Shown in pieces: positions 9,622 through 18,737 of a stretch of DNA of 64,000 nt. Origin of the DNA: Acidobacteriaceae bacterium dw_441 (GTDB taxonomy: Bacteria > Acidobacteriota > Terriglobia > Terriglobales > Acidobacteriaceae); NCBI GenBank assembly GCA_018449715.1, contig JAAVVA010000001.1, positions 372,001 to 436,000 on the forward strand, in the 5' to 3' direction. How positions within the stretch are numbered: the first letter of the stretch is position 1; every line of letters starts with the position of its first letter. Under the pieces are notes generated by a model. That model made no database searches. It worked only from the letters and a program-made list of their open reading frames with translations, and had not been told where the DNA came from. The position numbers and the translations under genes were made by a program.

Positions 9622-10530
9622 CTATACCTCGGTGCCTTCTGAGGATTTGACCTGGCACGATGCAATATCTTCCAGCGCACGGATTGAGCCGCAGATATCT
9701 TCGTCGCCATATCCCATCGCGATGGCGGAGCGCAGCTGCTGTTGCGAAGCGGATGTTGTGAAAAGAGGAACTCCCAGTTCGGCCGCTACTTCAACCGCAA
9801 GCCCGAGGTCCTTTTCCATCCAACGCACAGAGAAGGTGGTAGAGAAATCTCTTTGCAATACCGAAGCTGCTTTGTTGGAGACATAGCCGGAACGTGCGCC
9901 CGTGTTGTTGAGAATGTCGATCATCACTTCGGGAGCAACGCCTCCCTTGGTGCTCAGGACAAGTCCTTCGTTGAAGGCCTGAAGAATATTTCCCAGGATG
10001 AGGTTTTGAGTCACCTTTGCGTGCAGCCCCATGCCTTGCTCACCACAGTAGTAGAGGGACTTCCCCATGACTTCGAAAAGGGGACGCGTCTCTTCAAAGA
10101 TGGTTTGGTTGCCGCCGATCATGAAGGAAAGCGTTCCGGACTCGGCTCCTGCCTTCGAGCCAGTACAGGGAGCATCCAGAAAGTGGATCTTCCTGGTAGC
10201 CAACTCCGCTCCTATCTGCTTGCTCGCCATAGGAGAGATGGTGCTGCAATCGACGATCAGGCTTCCTTCCGCAGCGCCTTCGACGAGTCCGTCTTTTCCA
10301 AGAATCACTTCGCGGGACATGGCCGTGTCGCCTACGCAAAGAAAGCTTGTCTGGCTTGCGCGAGCTATCTCCGCAGGAGTCTTCGCAAGGGTGCAACCGT
10401 GTTCTTCACTGAACCGCTTTGCCTTTTCGCAGTTGTGCGACCAGACGGTCAGGCTATGGCCTGCGTTCTTCAGATGTTCCGCCATCGGGGCTCCCATGAT
10501 GCCGAGTCCCAGAAAACCTACGTTTGCCAC
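9622..10530 (-). CDS. NAD(P)-dependent beta-hydroxyacid dehydrogenase (3-hydroxyisobutyrate dehydrogenase family)
   Basis: A 302-residue enzyme with the N-terminal Rossmann motif VGFLGLGIMGAPMA, the family segment DAPCTGSKAGAESG, and the catalytic lysine in KVTQNLILG near residue 174. Relatives reduce tartronate semialdehyde, succinate semialdehyde or 3-hydroxyisobutyrate semialdehyde. The start is GTG, preceded by AGGAGAGG. As the first gene of the minus-strand run with a receptor, glycosidase and symporter, a role in sugar-acid breakdown (such as tartronate semialdehyde reduction) fits, but this is not proven. It is divergent from a FadR-type regulator. Confidence 0.9.
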   Translation of the reverse strand: MANVGFLGLGIMGAPMAEHLKNAGHSLTVWSHNCEKAKRFSEEHGCTLAKTPAEIARASQTSFLCVGDTAMSREVILGKDGLVEGAAEGSLIVDCSTISPMASKQIGAELATRKIHFLDAPCTGSKAGAESGTLSFMIGGNQTIFEETRPLFEVMGKSLYYCGEQGMGLHAKVTQNLILGNILQAFNEGLVLSTKGGVAPEVMIDILNNTGARSGYVSNKAASVLQRDFSTTFSVRWMEKDLGLAVEVAAELGVPLFTTSASQQQLRSAIAMGYGDEDICGSIRALEDIASCQVKSSEGTEV

Positions 10531-10616
10531 AGGGGTACCTCTCCTTCAGGAATGCGCGTCCTGCGACTGATAGAGTCGCTGGAGCGTTGATGATTCATGG
10601 TGAATTAACGGAGAGA

Positions 10617-10642
10617 TTGTCATATTGTCATACCAATGTCAA
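10617..10642. promoter_or_regulatory. Candidate FadR-type operator in divergent promoter region
   Basis: The gap between the dehydrogenase and the FadR-type gene holds a direct repeat TTGTCATA TTGTCATA followed by CCAATGTCAA. The part TTGTCATACCAA (10625-10636), read on the minus strand as TTGGTATGACAA, fits the general FadR-subfamily form TNGTNNNACNA. Its place between the divergent start codons suggests autoregulation and control of the receptor operon. A near copy lies at 12513-12527. Confidence 0.5.
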
Positions 10643-10705
10643 GATCGAATTTCCTGATCCTGTTTGCAAAACATCCATAATGTATTGTGTAGAAGGTCAA
10701 AACTG

Positions 10706-11491
10706 ATGACTCAGACCAAAACTCGAAAGATCAAGACAACACGCCTGAAGGTACGACCGATCCGCAAAAACTCCATCAGCGACGATATCGTGCAGCAGAT
10801 CATCTCTTTGATCTCAAGTGGCGATCTAAAAGCGGGACAAAGGCTGCCTTCGGAACGAGATTTATGTGTGAAGTTCGCTGCGAGCCGAACTTCGTTGCGT
10901 GAAGCTCTGCGATGCCTGTCCATCATGGGAGTTCTTACCGCGCGTGCCGGGGAAGGAACTTCGGTTGCGATGGATGGCGTCAAGTTTATGGAAACCGTAC
11001 TGCAATGGCGTATGAGTACGGAGCTTCACGATATTGAAGACCTGATGGAGGTTCGCATCGCCCTCGAGGGGATCGCTGCAGCCAGCGCGGCGGAGAATGG
11101 GAAGGAAGCGGATTTGAAGCGATTGCAAGACCTTGTAGCGAAGATGGAGGTTTCAGTCAACGATGCAAAGCGTTTTGCAGCCCTTGATCTGGACTTTCAT
11201 CTGAGTCTTGCTAAGGCATCGAACAACAAGCTGATACATGACCTCATCACCGTGATCAGGGGACAATTGGAGCGCGGAGTTGCTAAAGTTCTTCAATTGC
11301 CGAAAGCCATGCCTCTTTCTGTAGAAGAGCACAAAGCGATTTTGCAGGCTGTGTTCGCCCGTCAACCGGAAGAGGCTCGCGCAGCGATGCAGGCTCATTT
11401 AAACACGGCGACTCTTCGTTATCGGGCGGCAAAAAATAAGCTCCACAGTCCGGAAGAGAGCTCTCATCTCAAAGCGGCAGGCAAGAGTTGA
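10706..11491 (+). CDS. FadR/GntR family transcriptional regulator
   Basis: A two-domain regulator with an N-terminal GntR winged helix (RLPSERDLCVKFAASRTSLREALR) and a C-terminal helical FCD ligand-binding domain. The FCD metal ligands are visible: DLDFH, EEHKAIL and MQAHLN. I chose the ATG at 10706, nine bases after AGAAGG; an earlier in-frame ATG at 10664 lacks a ribosome site. Such regulators respond to sugar acids or other carboxylates. It is divergent from the dehydrogenase/receptor/glycosidase/symporter run and is its probable repressor. The effector is unknown. Confidence 0.93.
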   Translation: MTQTKTRKIKTTRLKVRPIRKNSISDDIVQQIISLISSGDLKAGQRLPSERDLCVKFAASRTSLREALRCLSIMGVLTARAGEGTSVAMDGVKFMETVLQWRMSTELHDIEDLMEVRIALEGIAAASAAENGKEADLKRLQDLVAKMEVSVNDAKRFAALDLDFHLSLAKASNNKLIHDLITVIRGQLERGVAKVLQLPKAMPLSVEEHKAILQAVFARQPEEARAAMQAHLNTATLRYRAAKNKLHSPEESSHLKAAGKS

Positions 11492-11535
11492 GCCGCCAGT
11501 AGTGCCAGTTTCGGTTTGCTGAGGACCATTCGCTC

Positions 11536-12276
11536 ATGCAGCAGCCATCACCCATCAACGTCCCGTCCCGCGTGGTTCCACGCTTTTACCTTGCTGGTCG
11601 TCAACCGCTCCGCCCAGAAGCTATCCTGCTTGCCACGGTTATTGCCGTCGGTGCTCTTTTTTCGGTTCTCTATGCGTTGGAACACACTGGGCATACACAT
11701 TTCACCTCAGGCCGCAACGAGGCTGACCGCTCCGCCAGCGCCACCCCTGGAGCTGCCTCGACCCCAGAGCAGAACGACGACGATGACGACCCAAACCAGA
11801 TTGATACCATCGTCCTTGCCGACCCCGCCGATGCTCCCGTGCCAGCGCGCAAAGGAGACCACGTCAGCCCCAGCCCGGTTCATCCTACGATCCTCGTCCA
11901 CCTGCCCCGCTTCGGTGACCAGGTCGGTCTCATTCCAAACACTCCTGCTGGCCATCTTCTCTATAGCTGGCTTGCTGCTTTCAATCAGTCAAGCTATCCG
12001 GGGCTTGGCAACGCTCTACCGAATGTCGCGCTTGCCTCCGCGACTGCGGTACAGATGGAGCTAAGGCAGCAGACCGGCGGCTTCACTCTGCTCTCAGCCA
12101 AAGAGGTGCAGCCTGGTGTTCTCGTCTTCCGACTCCGCGACCAGACTCCTTCGGCTACTGAGTCCCTCGGCACGCTGCAAGTGCGTCCGAACTCCAACCC
12201 CGCCGCTATCGCAAGCTTCAGCCTTCGCGCCATTCCCCCAGCGCGGCAGCTTACGACGAATAAGCGGCCAAATTAA
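11536..12276 (+). CDS. Membrane-anchored hypothetical protein
   Basis: A 246-residue protein with one membrane segment near residues 29-49 (ILLATVIAVGALFSVLYAL), then an Asp-rich linker (EQNDDDDDPNQ), and a C-terminal region of about 100 residues beginning near PGLGNALPNVALASA. The end, with MELRQQTGGFTLL and SFSLRAIP, reminds me of an accessory module appended to secreted serine hydrolases in acidobacteria, but no catalytic motif is present. GAGGA ten bases before ATG supports the start. Codons are strongly C-ending, unlike the genes on either side. Function unknown; a periplasm-facing anchored protein is the best description. Confidence 0.7.
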   Translation: MQQPSPINVPSRVVPRFYLAGRQPLRPEAILLATVIAVGALFSVLYALEHTGHTHFTSGRNEADRSASATPGAASTPEQNDDDDDPNQIDTIVLADPADAPVPARKGDHVSPSPVHPTILVHLPRFGDQVGLIPNTPAGHLLYSWLAAFNQSSYPGLGNALPNVALASATAVQMELRQQTGGFTLLSAKEVQPGVLVFRLRDQTPSATESLGTLQVRPNSNPAAIASFSLRAIPPARQLTTNKRPN

Positions 12277-12676
12277 TTTAATGGCAGGGCCTTCCCTCGG
12301 CGACGTTCAGACGCTATCCTTCCATCCGGTGTCTGAGTGGAACGACTCTGAAAACAAGTCCATTTCTGAACGAAATGGGAATTAAAGGTCATGCGGCCTC
12401 AACGATTTGTGTGTTGCAGTGTGAAATTTTTTCTCCATTGATTCAGATAACATCAATAGTTTGTGAATTTTAGCTGGATATAGGTCTTTTGGCCTAACCT
12501 ATTTAGCGTCAATTGACATATTGACATCTGTTTCTCTCTGTAATCGAATCTCCCCACACCAACAAAACGCGCTCGAAGAGGAGCGTATTGATGCACACCG
12601 CCAAGGCCGTTCTGCGGATTGCGAAGATGTCTGCTTTACCCCGTTCGTTGCAGGTAAAAGTCAGGAGTGTGTCAAA
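12277..12676 (+). other. 400-bp intergenic region upstream of receptor
   Basis: No gene seen. It holds a small stem CCATTTC/GAAATGG (12360-12366 with 12372-12378) without a T tract, an AT-rich stretch around 12420-12500, and the repeat at 12513-12527. An open frame from 12521 reaches the receptor, but its first 52 codons look non-coding and precede the signal peptide, so they are treated as leader. Confidence 0.6.
12513..12527. promoter_or_regulatory. Direct repeat resembling the FadR-region motif
   Basis: TTGACATATTGACAT here matches TTGTCATATTGTCAT at 10617-10631 in 13 of 15 positions, with the same change in both half-repeats. It lies 150 bases before the receptor start at 12677. This suggests that the FadR-type regulator encoded at 10706 also controls this receptor, but binding is inferred. 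Confidence 0.4.
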
Positions 12677-15600
12677 GTGAAAAAACTATTAGCCTTTTGC
12701 TCAATCTTGCTCGGTGCATTGTCTCTCCATGCCCAGGTCGCCAATAACACTGCTCTGGTTGGTACCGTGACCGATGCCCAGGGCGCTGTCGTCTCTGATG
12801 CAAAAGTAATCGGCACGAATCATGAAACCAAGGTTCAATACACGGGCACAACCAACAACGAAGGCTACTATTCGATTCCGTTCGTCAACCCCGGCGTTTA
12901 CGACGTCACGATTGAAAAAAGCGGATTCCAGAAGGTGACGGCCACCGGCGTTATCGTTACGATCAACCTCGCAGTTCGCACAGACGTGACTCTCTCCGTT
13001 GGTTCCGAGAACACGGAGATCAGCATTACGGCCTCTACGCCGCCTCTCTCTACGGATGACGCTCTGCTTGGTGAAACCGTCAGTCAGCAGCAGGTGCAAG
13101 ACCTTCCGATGAACGGTCGCCAGGCTCTTTCGTTGGCAACGACCGCGTCGAACATCACTATTGCCGGAACCGCTCTTACCGGCAACCCTCCTGGCAATCG
13201 CCTCAGCGGAGCTGGCACGCGCAGTGTCAACAACAGCATCTCGCTTGACGGCATCTCGCTGATGAACAACCTGATCCTGACGGCTACGCTGACGCCGAAC
13301 CCGGATGCGTTGGATTCCGTCCAGACGCAGAACGGAAACTACACTGCGCAATACGGCGACTATCTCGGCGTTCATGTGAACATGGTCACAAAGTCTGGCG
13401 GCAACAAGTTTCACGGTACCGTCTACGACTACATCCAGAACGATGCGCTGAACGCGAAGAGCTGGCTTGCGCCGAAGACCCAGAAGAAGAGCCCTCTCCG
13501 TTACAACCAGTTCGGCTTTGTGCTCAACGGTCCGGTATGGATTCCGCATCTGTACAACGGTCGCGATAAGACCTTCTTCCTTGCATCGTATGAAGGACTT
13601 CGCAATACAGGAGCCACGTCCAGCACGCAAACGGTGCTCACCGACGCACAGCGTCGAGGTGATTTCAGCGCCATCAAGGCGCCGTTAAGCGATCCGAGGA
13701 CGCGAGTTTGTCCAACACCGACTACCTGCGCGTCGCAGCCCTATCCAGGAAATCAGATTCCTATCAGTCCGGTAACTGCGAAACTTCTGCAGTATCTCGC
13801 TGCTCCGAACGCGCCGGGCATCGTCAATCCTACGACGGGTCTTACCACCAGCAACTGGACTGGAAATCTTCCCAACCAGGTCAATCTCAACTCCACGCTG
13901 GATCGTATCGATCACAACATCGGCGACAAGATTCGCTTGTTCGGACGCTACGCATGGCAGTCGGTCAACAACTACACCGGGTCGGTCAATGCGGTGAACA
14001 CGGTGTACAACGCTACGAAGACCCGCAATGGAGTGCTTGGTTACACGCACATCATTACTCCGAAGCTGGTCAATGATGCGCGGTTCGGCTTCAATATTCT
14101 GGTTACCAACAACCTCAATGAGTTGACGATCTCCAATCAGACCAATGCTGGTTCGGAGTTGGGGATTCCGGGCTTCACAGCCGATGTGGATGGCAACAAT
14201 CCAGGCCTCGTCGATATGTCGGTCAGTGGATACCAGGGCATCAGCATGGGTGCCACGAACTGGTATCAGGACGATCGTCAGCTGACATGGTATGACCAGG
14301 TCAGCTATACGCTGGGCAAGCACTCCATTATGGCGGGCGTCAGCTTCCGCAAGATGTCGATCGGACGCGCTGCCAATAACAATGCGCGTGGCGTCTTCAA
14401 CTTCGATACCACGTTTACGGGCGATGCCGCCGCAGCCTTCATTGGAGGAAACCCGAGCAGCTATACCTCGGGTTCGATTCCGATCAAGGGGCAGACCTCT
14501 CAGTGGCGCGATGGGTTCTTCGTTCAGGACAACTGGCAGGTCAACAACAGGCTTACGCTGCAGTATGGTCTCCGCTATGAGCTTCCGACCGTGGCCACCT
14601 CGATGAATGGTGCAGTTCGCATCTTGACCTCGGATCTTACAACGCTTTATCCAGAGGTCGGTGGCACAAGTGCAGTGGATGCGAAGCTGTTTCCCGGCCT
14701 CAAGCTGACAGGGCCGAGCCACGACAACATTGCTCCTCGAGTTGGATTCTCTTATCGTCTGACGGACAAGGGTGTTGTCCGTGGCGGTGGCGGAATCTAC
14801 TACAACGCCAATCAGCTCAACTCCTACACGCTGCTGAACACGAACTACCCGTTCTCGGCGACGGTCAATGTGGCGGCGACCGCGTCTGGCGGCGCTCCAT
14901 CCTTTACTTTGGAAAATCCGAATGTTCCAGCACCAACTGCATGGCCCGGTCCAGCAAATGGAAACTACTACACGGCCATTACGGCGGATGCCAATATGCC
15001 GACGCCCCGCATGTATCAGTGGAACCTGGATGTGGGATACGAGGTCTGGAGGAACGCTGGTTTCGAGCTTCAATACCTCGGTTCGCGCACGATTCACCTG
15101 GACGAAAGCTGGTATCCGAACCAGCCTGAGCCTTCGACACGGCCATACAGCTACAGCAGCTTCGCTACGAGCATCCAGGCGTACCGTCCGATTCAGGGAA
15201 TCGGCCAGATTCGTGTGATTCACAACGACGGCTACGCCACCTACAACGGCCTGACCGCGATTCTGCGGCAGCGCACAACGCACGGGCTGAGCGCTAACCT
15301 CAGCTACACTTGGTCGCACTCGATGGATACGTCGGATAGCTCCAACGACGGTGGTTCCGCGATGTGGCAGAATCATCTGTCTCTGGATTACGGTGACTCC
15401 GGCTATGACATTCGCAACCGCTTTGTCGGAACCGTAACCTACGAGCTGCCTAAGTTCGAGAGCTACAACTATGCCATCCGCGAGCTACTCGGCGGCTGGC
15501 AGGCCAATGCGATTGTTGATCTCCGGACCGGCACAGCGCTGAACATTACCATCAACTCCGACCGCGCCAACATCGGCAACATCGGTGGCACGCAGCGTCC

Positions 15601-15970
15601 GAACTGGGTGCATGGAGGCAAGGTAACCTGCAGCCGCGCCACCGTAACGGGTTCGGGAGGATCGCAGGCGAACAGCTGTATCGATGCCACCGCTTATGCC
15701 CTTCCGGCGGCCGGCACCTTTGGCAACCTGCATCGCAATGCAATTCATGGTCCCGGTGTAGCTAACACGAACTTCTCCCTCTTCAAGAACTTCAAAATCT
15801 GGGAGGACGTGAACTTCCAGCTTCGTGGTGAGGCGTTCAACTTCTTCAACCATCCGAATCCTGGCAATCCGAACACAACCTTTGGCGGTAATAGCTTTGG
15901 GTATATCACTGGTTCGAACTCCAGCTTTGGATCTCGTGTCTGGCAGATTGCAGGCAAGATCAACTTCTAA
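12677..15970 (+). CDS. TonB-dependent receptor, Oar-like
   Basis: An outer-membrane receptor of 1097 residues from the chosen GTG start at 12677, which has AGGAG nine bases upstream and begins a clean signal peptide (KKLLAFCSILLGALSLHAQ). A carboxypeptidase-regulatory-like domain follows (ALVGTVTDAQGAVVSDAKV), then a plug (QVQDLPMNGRQALSL) and a barrel ending WQIAGKINF. It is followed by a strong hairpin and then two secreted amidohydrolases, which may act on its ligand. Ligand unknown; a FadR-like repeat upstream links it to the locus at 2.4-10.5 kb. Confidence 0.94.
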   Translation: MKKLLAFCSILLGALSLHAQVANNTALVGTVTDAQGAVVSDAKVIGTNHETKVQYTGTTNNEGYYSIPFVNPGVYDVTIEKSGFQKVTATGVIVTINLAVRTDVTLSVGSENTEISITASTPPLSTDDALLGETVSQQQVQDLPMNGRQALSLATTASNITIAGTALTGNPPGNRLSGAGTRSVNNSISLDGISLMNNLILTATLTPNPDALDSVQTQNGNYTAQYGDYLGVHVNMVTKSGGNKFHGTVYDYIQNDALNAKSWLAPKTQKKSPLRYNQFGFVLNGPVWIPHLYNGRDKTFFLASYEGLRNTGATSSTQTVLTDAQRRGDFSAIKAPLSDPRTRVCPTPTTCASQPYPGNQIPISPVTAKLLQYLAAPNAPGIVNPTTGLTTSNWTGNLPNQVNLNSTLDRIDHNIGDKIRLFGRYAWQSVNNYTGSVNAVNTVYNATKTRNGVLGYTHIITPKLVNDARFGFNILVTNNLNELTISNQTNAGSELGIPGFTADVDGNNPGLVDMSVSGYQGISMGATNWYQDDRQLTWYDQVSYTLGKHSIMAGVSFRKMSIGRAANNNARGVFNFDTTFTGDAAAAFIGGNPSSYTSGSIPIKGQTSQWRDGFFVQDNWQVNNRLTLQYGLRYELPTVATSMNGAVRILTSDLTTLYPEVGGTSAVDAKLFPGLKLTGPSHDNIAPRVGFSYRLTDKGVVRGGGGIYYNANQLNSYTLLNTNYPFSATVNVAATASGGAPSFTLENPNVPAPTAWPGPANGNYYTAITADANMPTPRMYQWNLDVGYEVWRNAGFELQYLGSRTIHLDESWYPNQPEPSTRPYSYSSFATSIQAYRPIQGIGQIRVIHNDGYATYNGLTAILRQRTTHGLSANLSYTWSHSMDTSDSSNDGGSAMWQNHLSLDYGDSGYDIRNRFVGTVTYELPKFESYNYAIRELLGGWQANAIVDLRTGTALNITINSDRANIGNIGGTQRPNWVHGGKVTCSRATVTGSGGSQANSCIDATAYALPAAGTFGNLHRNAIHGPGVANTNFSLFKNFKIWEDVNFQLRGEAFNFFNHPNPGNPNTTFGGNSFGYITGSNSSFGSRVWQIAGKINF

Positions 15971-15989
15971 CACTGCGGTAATCAACTGG

Positions 15990-16024
15990 CCGCCGGGAAT
16001 TGCTTCCCGGCGGCGCGTTTCTTC
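15990..16024 (+). terminator. GC-rich hairpin after receptor gene
   Basis: CCGCCGGGAA (15990-15999) and TTCCCGGCGG (16004-16013) form a perfect 10-bp stem with a four-base loop, followed by CGCGTTTCTT. It lies 19 bases after the receptor stop and before the amidohydrolase. The T tract is short, so termination may be partial, allowing lower expression of the downstream enzymes. Confidence 0.7.
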
Positions 16025-16048
16025 ACATCAGGGTTTCAGGAGATGGAT

Positions 16049-17311
16049 ATGAAACTGGTTGCTGGAGTTTTCTGTGCGCTTTTTGCTGTAGCCTCCCAGT
16101 CTTTTGCCAGATTGGAGGCTCAATCGACGCCGAAGTACGACATTCTTCTTAAGAGCGCCCATGTCATCGATCCTAAAAACCGGATCGACAAGGTTACAGA
16201 TGTCGCAGTCGCGAATGGTCACATCGCAAGTGTTGGCGACAACCTGTCGCCCTCGGATGCGAAGAAGGTGGTTGACCTGAACGGGCTCTACCTGACCCCC
16301 GGACTAATTGATATTCACGTGCATGTGGTTCAGCGCCCTATAGGCATCGGCGTTCCTCCAGACGCCTTCTCCTTCCGTAGCGGAGTAACCACGATGGTGG
16401 ATGCTGGCACCAGCGGCTGGAGAGAATTCCCTGAGTTCAAGCGGACAGTGATCGATACCTCGAAGACCCGCGTGCTGGCCTTCCTCAATATCGTTGCAGC
16501 AAGCATGGAGACGGGGAACGATGACAACGTCGCCGAGATGGATGCTGATGCAGCGGCACGTATGGCATTGCAGTATCCCGGCCTGATTGTTGGCATCAAG
16601 TCCGCTCACTACGGCGGACATGGCTGGCCCTCGGTGGAAAATGCCGTGAAAGCCGGAAACATCGCGCACATTCCTGTGATGGTGGATTTTGGCTACCTTC
16701 GAGGGGAGCGCAGTATTGATGTGTTGTTCAATGAGAAGCTGCGACCAGGCGATATCTATACGCACTGCTTCGCCGGGCATCGGAAAGAGGTTCTCGACAG
16801 CGGTGAGTTGAATCCTGCGATGGAGCAAGGGAGGAAGAAGGGAATTATCTTCGACCTTGGTTTCGGCGGGGGCAGCTTCTACTGGTTCGTGGCGGATGCG
16901 GCATACAAAGCCCACTTCTATCCCGACTCGATCTCGACCGATCTCCACACGGGCAGCATGAATGGCGGAATGAAAGATATGGCCAACTCTCTGTCTGAGT
17001 TGATGGCCCTGGGCTCCTCATTGCAGGACGTTGTGAGAATGTCGACCGTAGCGCCAGCGAATGAGATCCATCATCCTGAGCTGGGGAATCTCGACGTTGG
17101 AGCAGAGGCCGACATCGCTGTGTTCAAGCTGGCGAACGGGCAATTCGGCTTTCTGGATTCTGCCGGAGCTCGTCGTTCTGGAACCAACCGGCTGGTGACG
17201 GAACTCACGTTCCGCAAAGGCCAGGTTGTATGGGATCTTGATGGGCTTGCCACGGAAGATTGGAAGAGCTTCCCATACAAGAAGGGACCGAACGATCCCT
17301 ATCGCAAATAA
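16049..17311 (+). CDS. Secreted amidohydrolase/deacetylase-family metallohydrolase (paralog 1)
   Basis: A 420-residue amidohydrolase-superfamily protein with a signal peptide (KLVAGVFCALFAVASQSFA). Metal-site motifs are visible: the HxH of IDIHVHV, the probable carboxylated lysine in IVGIKSAHYGG, the His of IYTHCFAGH and the Asp of STDLH. Relatives hydrolyse cyclic or acyl amides. I prefer ATG 16049, six bases after AGGAG, over 16043, because the adjacent paralog has the same AGGAGATAGAT spacing with only the later ATG. It is followed after 46 bases by its close paralog, a tandem duplication. The substrate is unknown. Confidence 0.9.
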   Translation: MKLVAGVFCALFAVASQSFARLEAQSTPKYDILLKSAHVIDPKNRIDKVTDVAVANGHIASVGDNLSPSDAKKVVDLNGLYLTPGLIDIHVHVVQRPIGIGVPPDAFSFRSGVTTMVDAGTSGWREFPEFKRTVIDTSKTRVLAFLNIVAASMETGNDDNVAEMDADAAARMALQYPGLIVGIKSAHYGGHGWPSVENAVKAGNIAHIPVMVDFGYLRGERSIDVLFNEKLRPGDIYTHCFAGHRKEVLDSGELNPAMEQGRKKGIIFDLGFGGGSFYWFVADAAYKAHFYPDSISTDLHTGSMNGGMKDMANSLSELMALGSSLQDVVRMSTVAPANEIHHPELGNLDVGAEADIAVFKLANGQFGFLDSAGARRSGTNRLVTELTFRKGQVVWDLDGLATEDWKSFPYKKGPNDPYRK

Positions 17312-17357
17312 AACGTAGCTTGAACAGGCTGTTTCGACCTTCTATCAGGAGATAGAT

Positions 17358-18656
17358 ATGAAACTGATCACCGGAGTTCTTTGCACGTTTTTTGTCACAC
17401 TCTCTCTGGTCCCTGCTGTATTAGAAGCTCAGGCCGCGTCGCCAAAGTACGATCTTCTGCTCAAAGGCGCGCACGTTATCGATCCGAAGAATCAGATCGA
17501 TAACGTCATCGATGTAGCAATCGCAAAAGGTCATATCGCGAGTGTTACCGAAAACATACCGGCTTCCGATGCTCGAAAAGTCGTGGATCTGAAGGGGCTG
17601 TACCTTACTCCCGGAATGATTGATCTCCACGTGCATATCTTTCCACGGGCCGGGTTTCCCTCGTGGGCTCCCCATCAGTTGAGTGTTCAACCGGACCCGT
17701 TCTCCTTCCGTAGTGGCGTAACCACTATGGTGGATGCTGGCACGAGTGGCTGGAAGGAGTTTCCAGAGTTCAAGCGGACAGTGATTGATACCTCGAAGAC
17801 TCGCGTGCTGGCCTTTTTGAACATCGTAGGTGCAGGTATGGAGACAGGGAACGACAACAATGTCTCCGAGATGGACCCCGAAGCCGCTGCGCAAATGGCG
17901 TTGAAATATCCCGGGGTGATTGTCGGTTTCAAATCCGCTCATTATGGAGGGGCAGGCTGGGAATCCGTGGACAATGCGGTGAAAGCAGGGAACCTGGCGC
18001 ACATTCCCGTGATGGTGGACTTCGGCCAGATTACTCCGCAACGCAATATCGACATACTGTTCAATGAAAAACTGCGGGCTGGAGATATCTACACCCACTG
18101 CTTCTCCGGGCATCGTGAGGAGGCACTGTCCAATGGCCAGTTGAATCCCGCGATGGAACGGGGCAGGAAACAGGGAATTTATTTTGATATAGGTTTTGGT
18201 CAGGCGAGCTTCTATTGGTACGTGGCTGATGCGGCTTACAAAGCTCACTTCTACCCTGACTCGATCTCCAGCGATCTTCACAAGAACAGCATGAACGCTG
18301 GCATGAAAGACATGACGAACATGATGTCTGAATTGATGGCCCTGGGCTCTTCCTTGCAGGATGTTGTGAAGATGTCGACGGTGGACCCTGCGCGCGAGAT
18401 CAAGCATCCCGAACTTGGCAATCTCGATGTTGGGGCCGAGGCCGATATTGCGGTGTTGCGCCTGGACCATGGCCGTTTTGGCTTTCTAGACTCCGCCGGC
18501 GCTCGCCGGTATGGGACCAGCCGGGTCACCAGCGAACTCACGCTTCGCAAGGGCGATATCGTATGGGACCGCGATGGTCTTGCCGGTGAAGATTGGGAGA
18601 GCTTCCCATACAAGAAAGGCCCCTTTTATAAGAGCGGCGGTGGAGCGAAGAAGTAG
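17358..18656 (+). CDS. Secreted amidohydrolase/deacetylase-family metallohydrolase (paralog 2)
   Basis: A 432-residue tandem paralog of the preceding gene, sharing long identical blocks such as FRSGVTTMVDAGTSGW and AYKAHFYPDSIS. It has a signal peptide (KLITGVLCTFFVTLSLVP), the HxH motif IDLHVHI, lysine in IVGFKSAHYGG, His in IYTHCFSGH and Asp in SSDLH. A short insertion after the HxH motif (PRAGFPSWAPHQLSVQ) distinguishes it and may alter the substrate pocket. AGGAG precedes ATG by six bases. A third family member lies at 26276. Confidence 0.9.
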   Translation: MKLITGVLCTFFVTLSLVPAVLEAQAASPKYDLLLKGAHVIDPKNQIDNVIDVAIAKGHIASVTENIPASDARKVVDLKGLYLTPGMIDLHVHIFPRAGFPSWAPHQLSVQPDPFSFRSGVTTMVDAGTSGWKEFPEFKRTVIDTSKTRVLAFLNIVGAGMETGNDNNVSEMDPEAAAQMALKYPGVIVGFKSAHYGGAGWESVDNAVKAGNLAHIPVMVDFGQITPQRNIDILFNEKLRAGDIYTHCFSGHREEALSNGQLNPAMERGRKQGIYFDIGFGQASFYWYVADAAYKAHFYPDSISSDLHKNSMNAGMKDMTNMMSELMALGSSLQDVVKMSTVDPAREIKHPELGNLDVGAEADIAVLRLDHGRFGFLDSAGARRYGTSRVTSELTLRKGDIVWDRDGLAGEDWESFPYKKGPFYKSGGGAKK

Positions 18657-18683
18657 CCATCCGCATCGGAAAACGGATGGCTA
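18654..18683. terminator. Perfect hairpin between convergent genes
   Basis: TAGCCATCCG (18654-18663, containing the stop codon TAG) pairs perfectly with CGGATGGCTA (18674-18683) across a ten-base loop. It lies between the plus-strand amidohydrolase and the minus-strand UxuA-like gene. No T tract follows on either strand, so it is a likely but atypical bidirectional terminator. Confidence 0.55.
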
Positions 18684-18737
18684 GGAATCTCTGGCCTATC
18701 GAGTTGCGCTCAAACATTGGTTCGCAAGCGTAAATGG

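Noticed and set aside
11516..12064. Alternative 182-codon frame overlapping the gene at 11536
   Set aside because: Ser/Pro/Arg-rich low-complexity translation; the other frame has a membrane segment, better codons and a ribosome site.
13685..15376. 563-codon open frame antisense to the receptor at 12677
   Set aside because: Composition shadow of a GC-rich gene; residues are Arg/Val/Ile-rich with no domain, and the plus-strand receptor reading is unambiguous.
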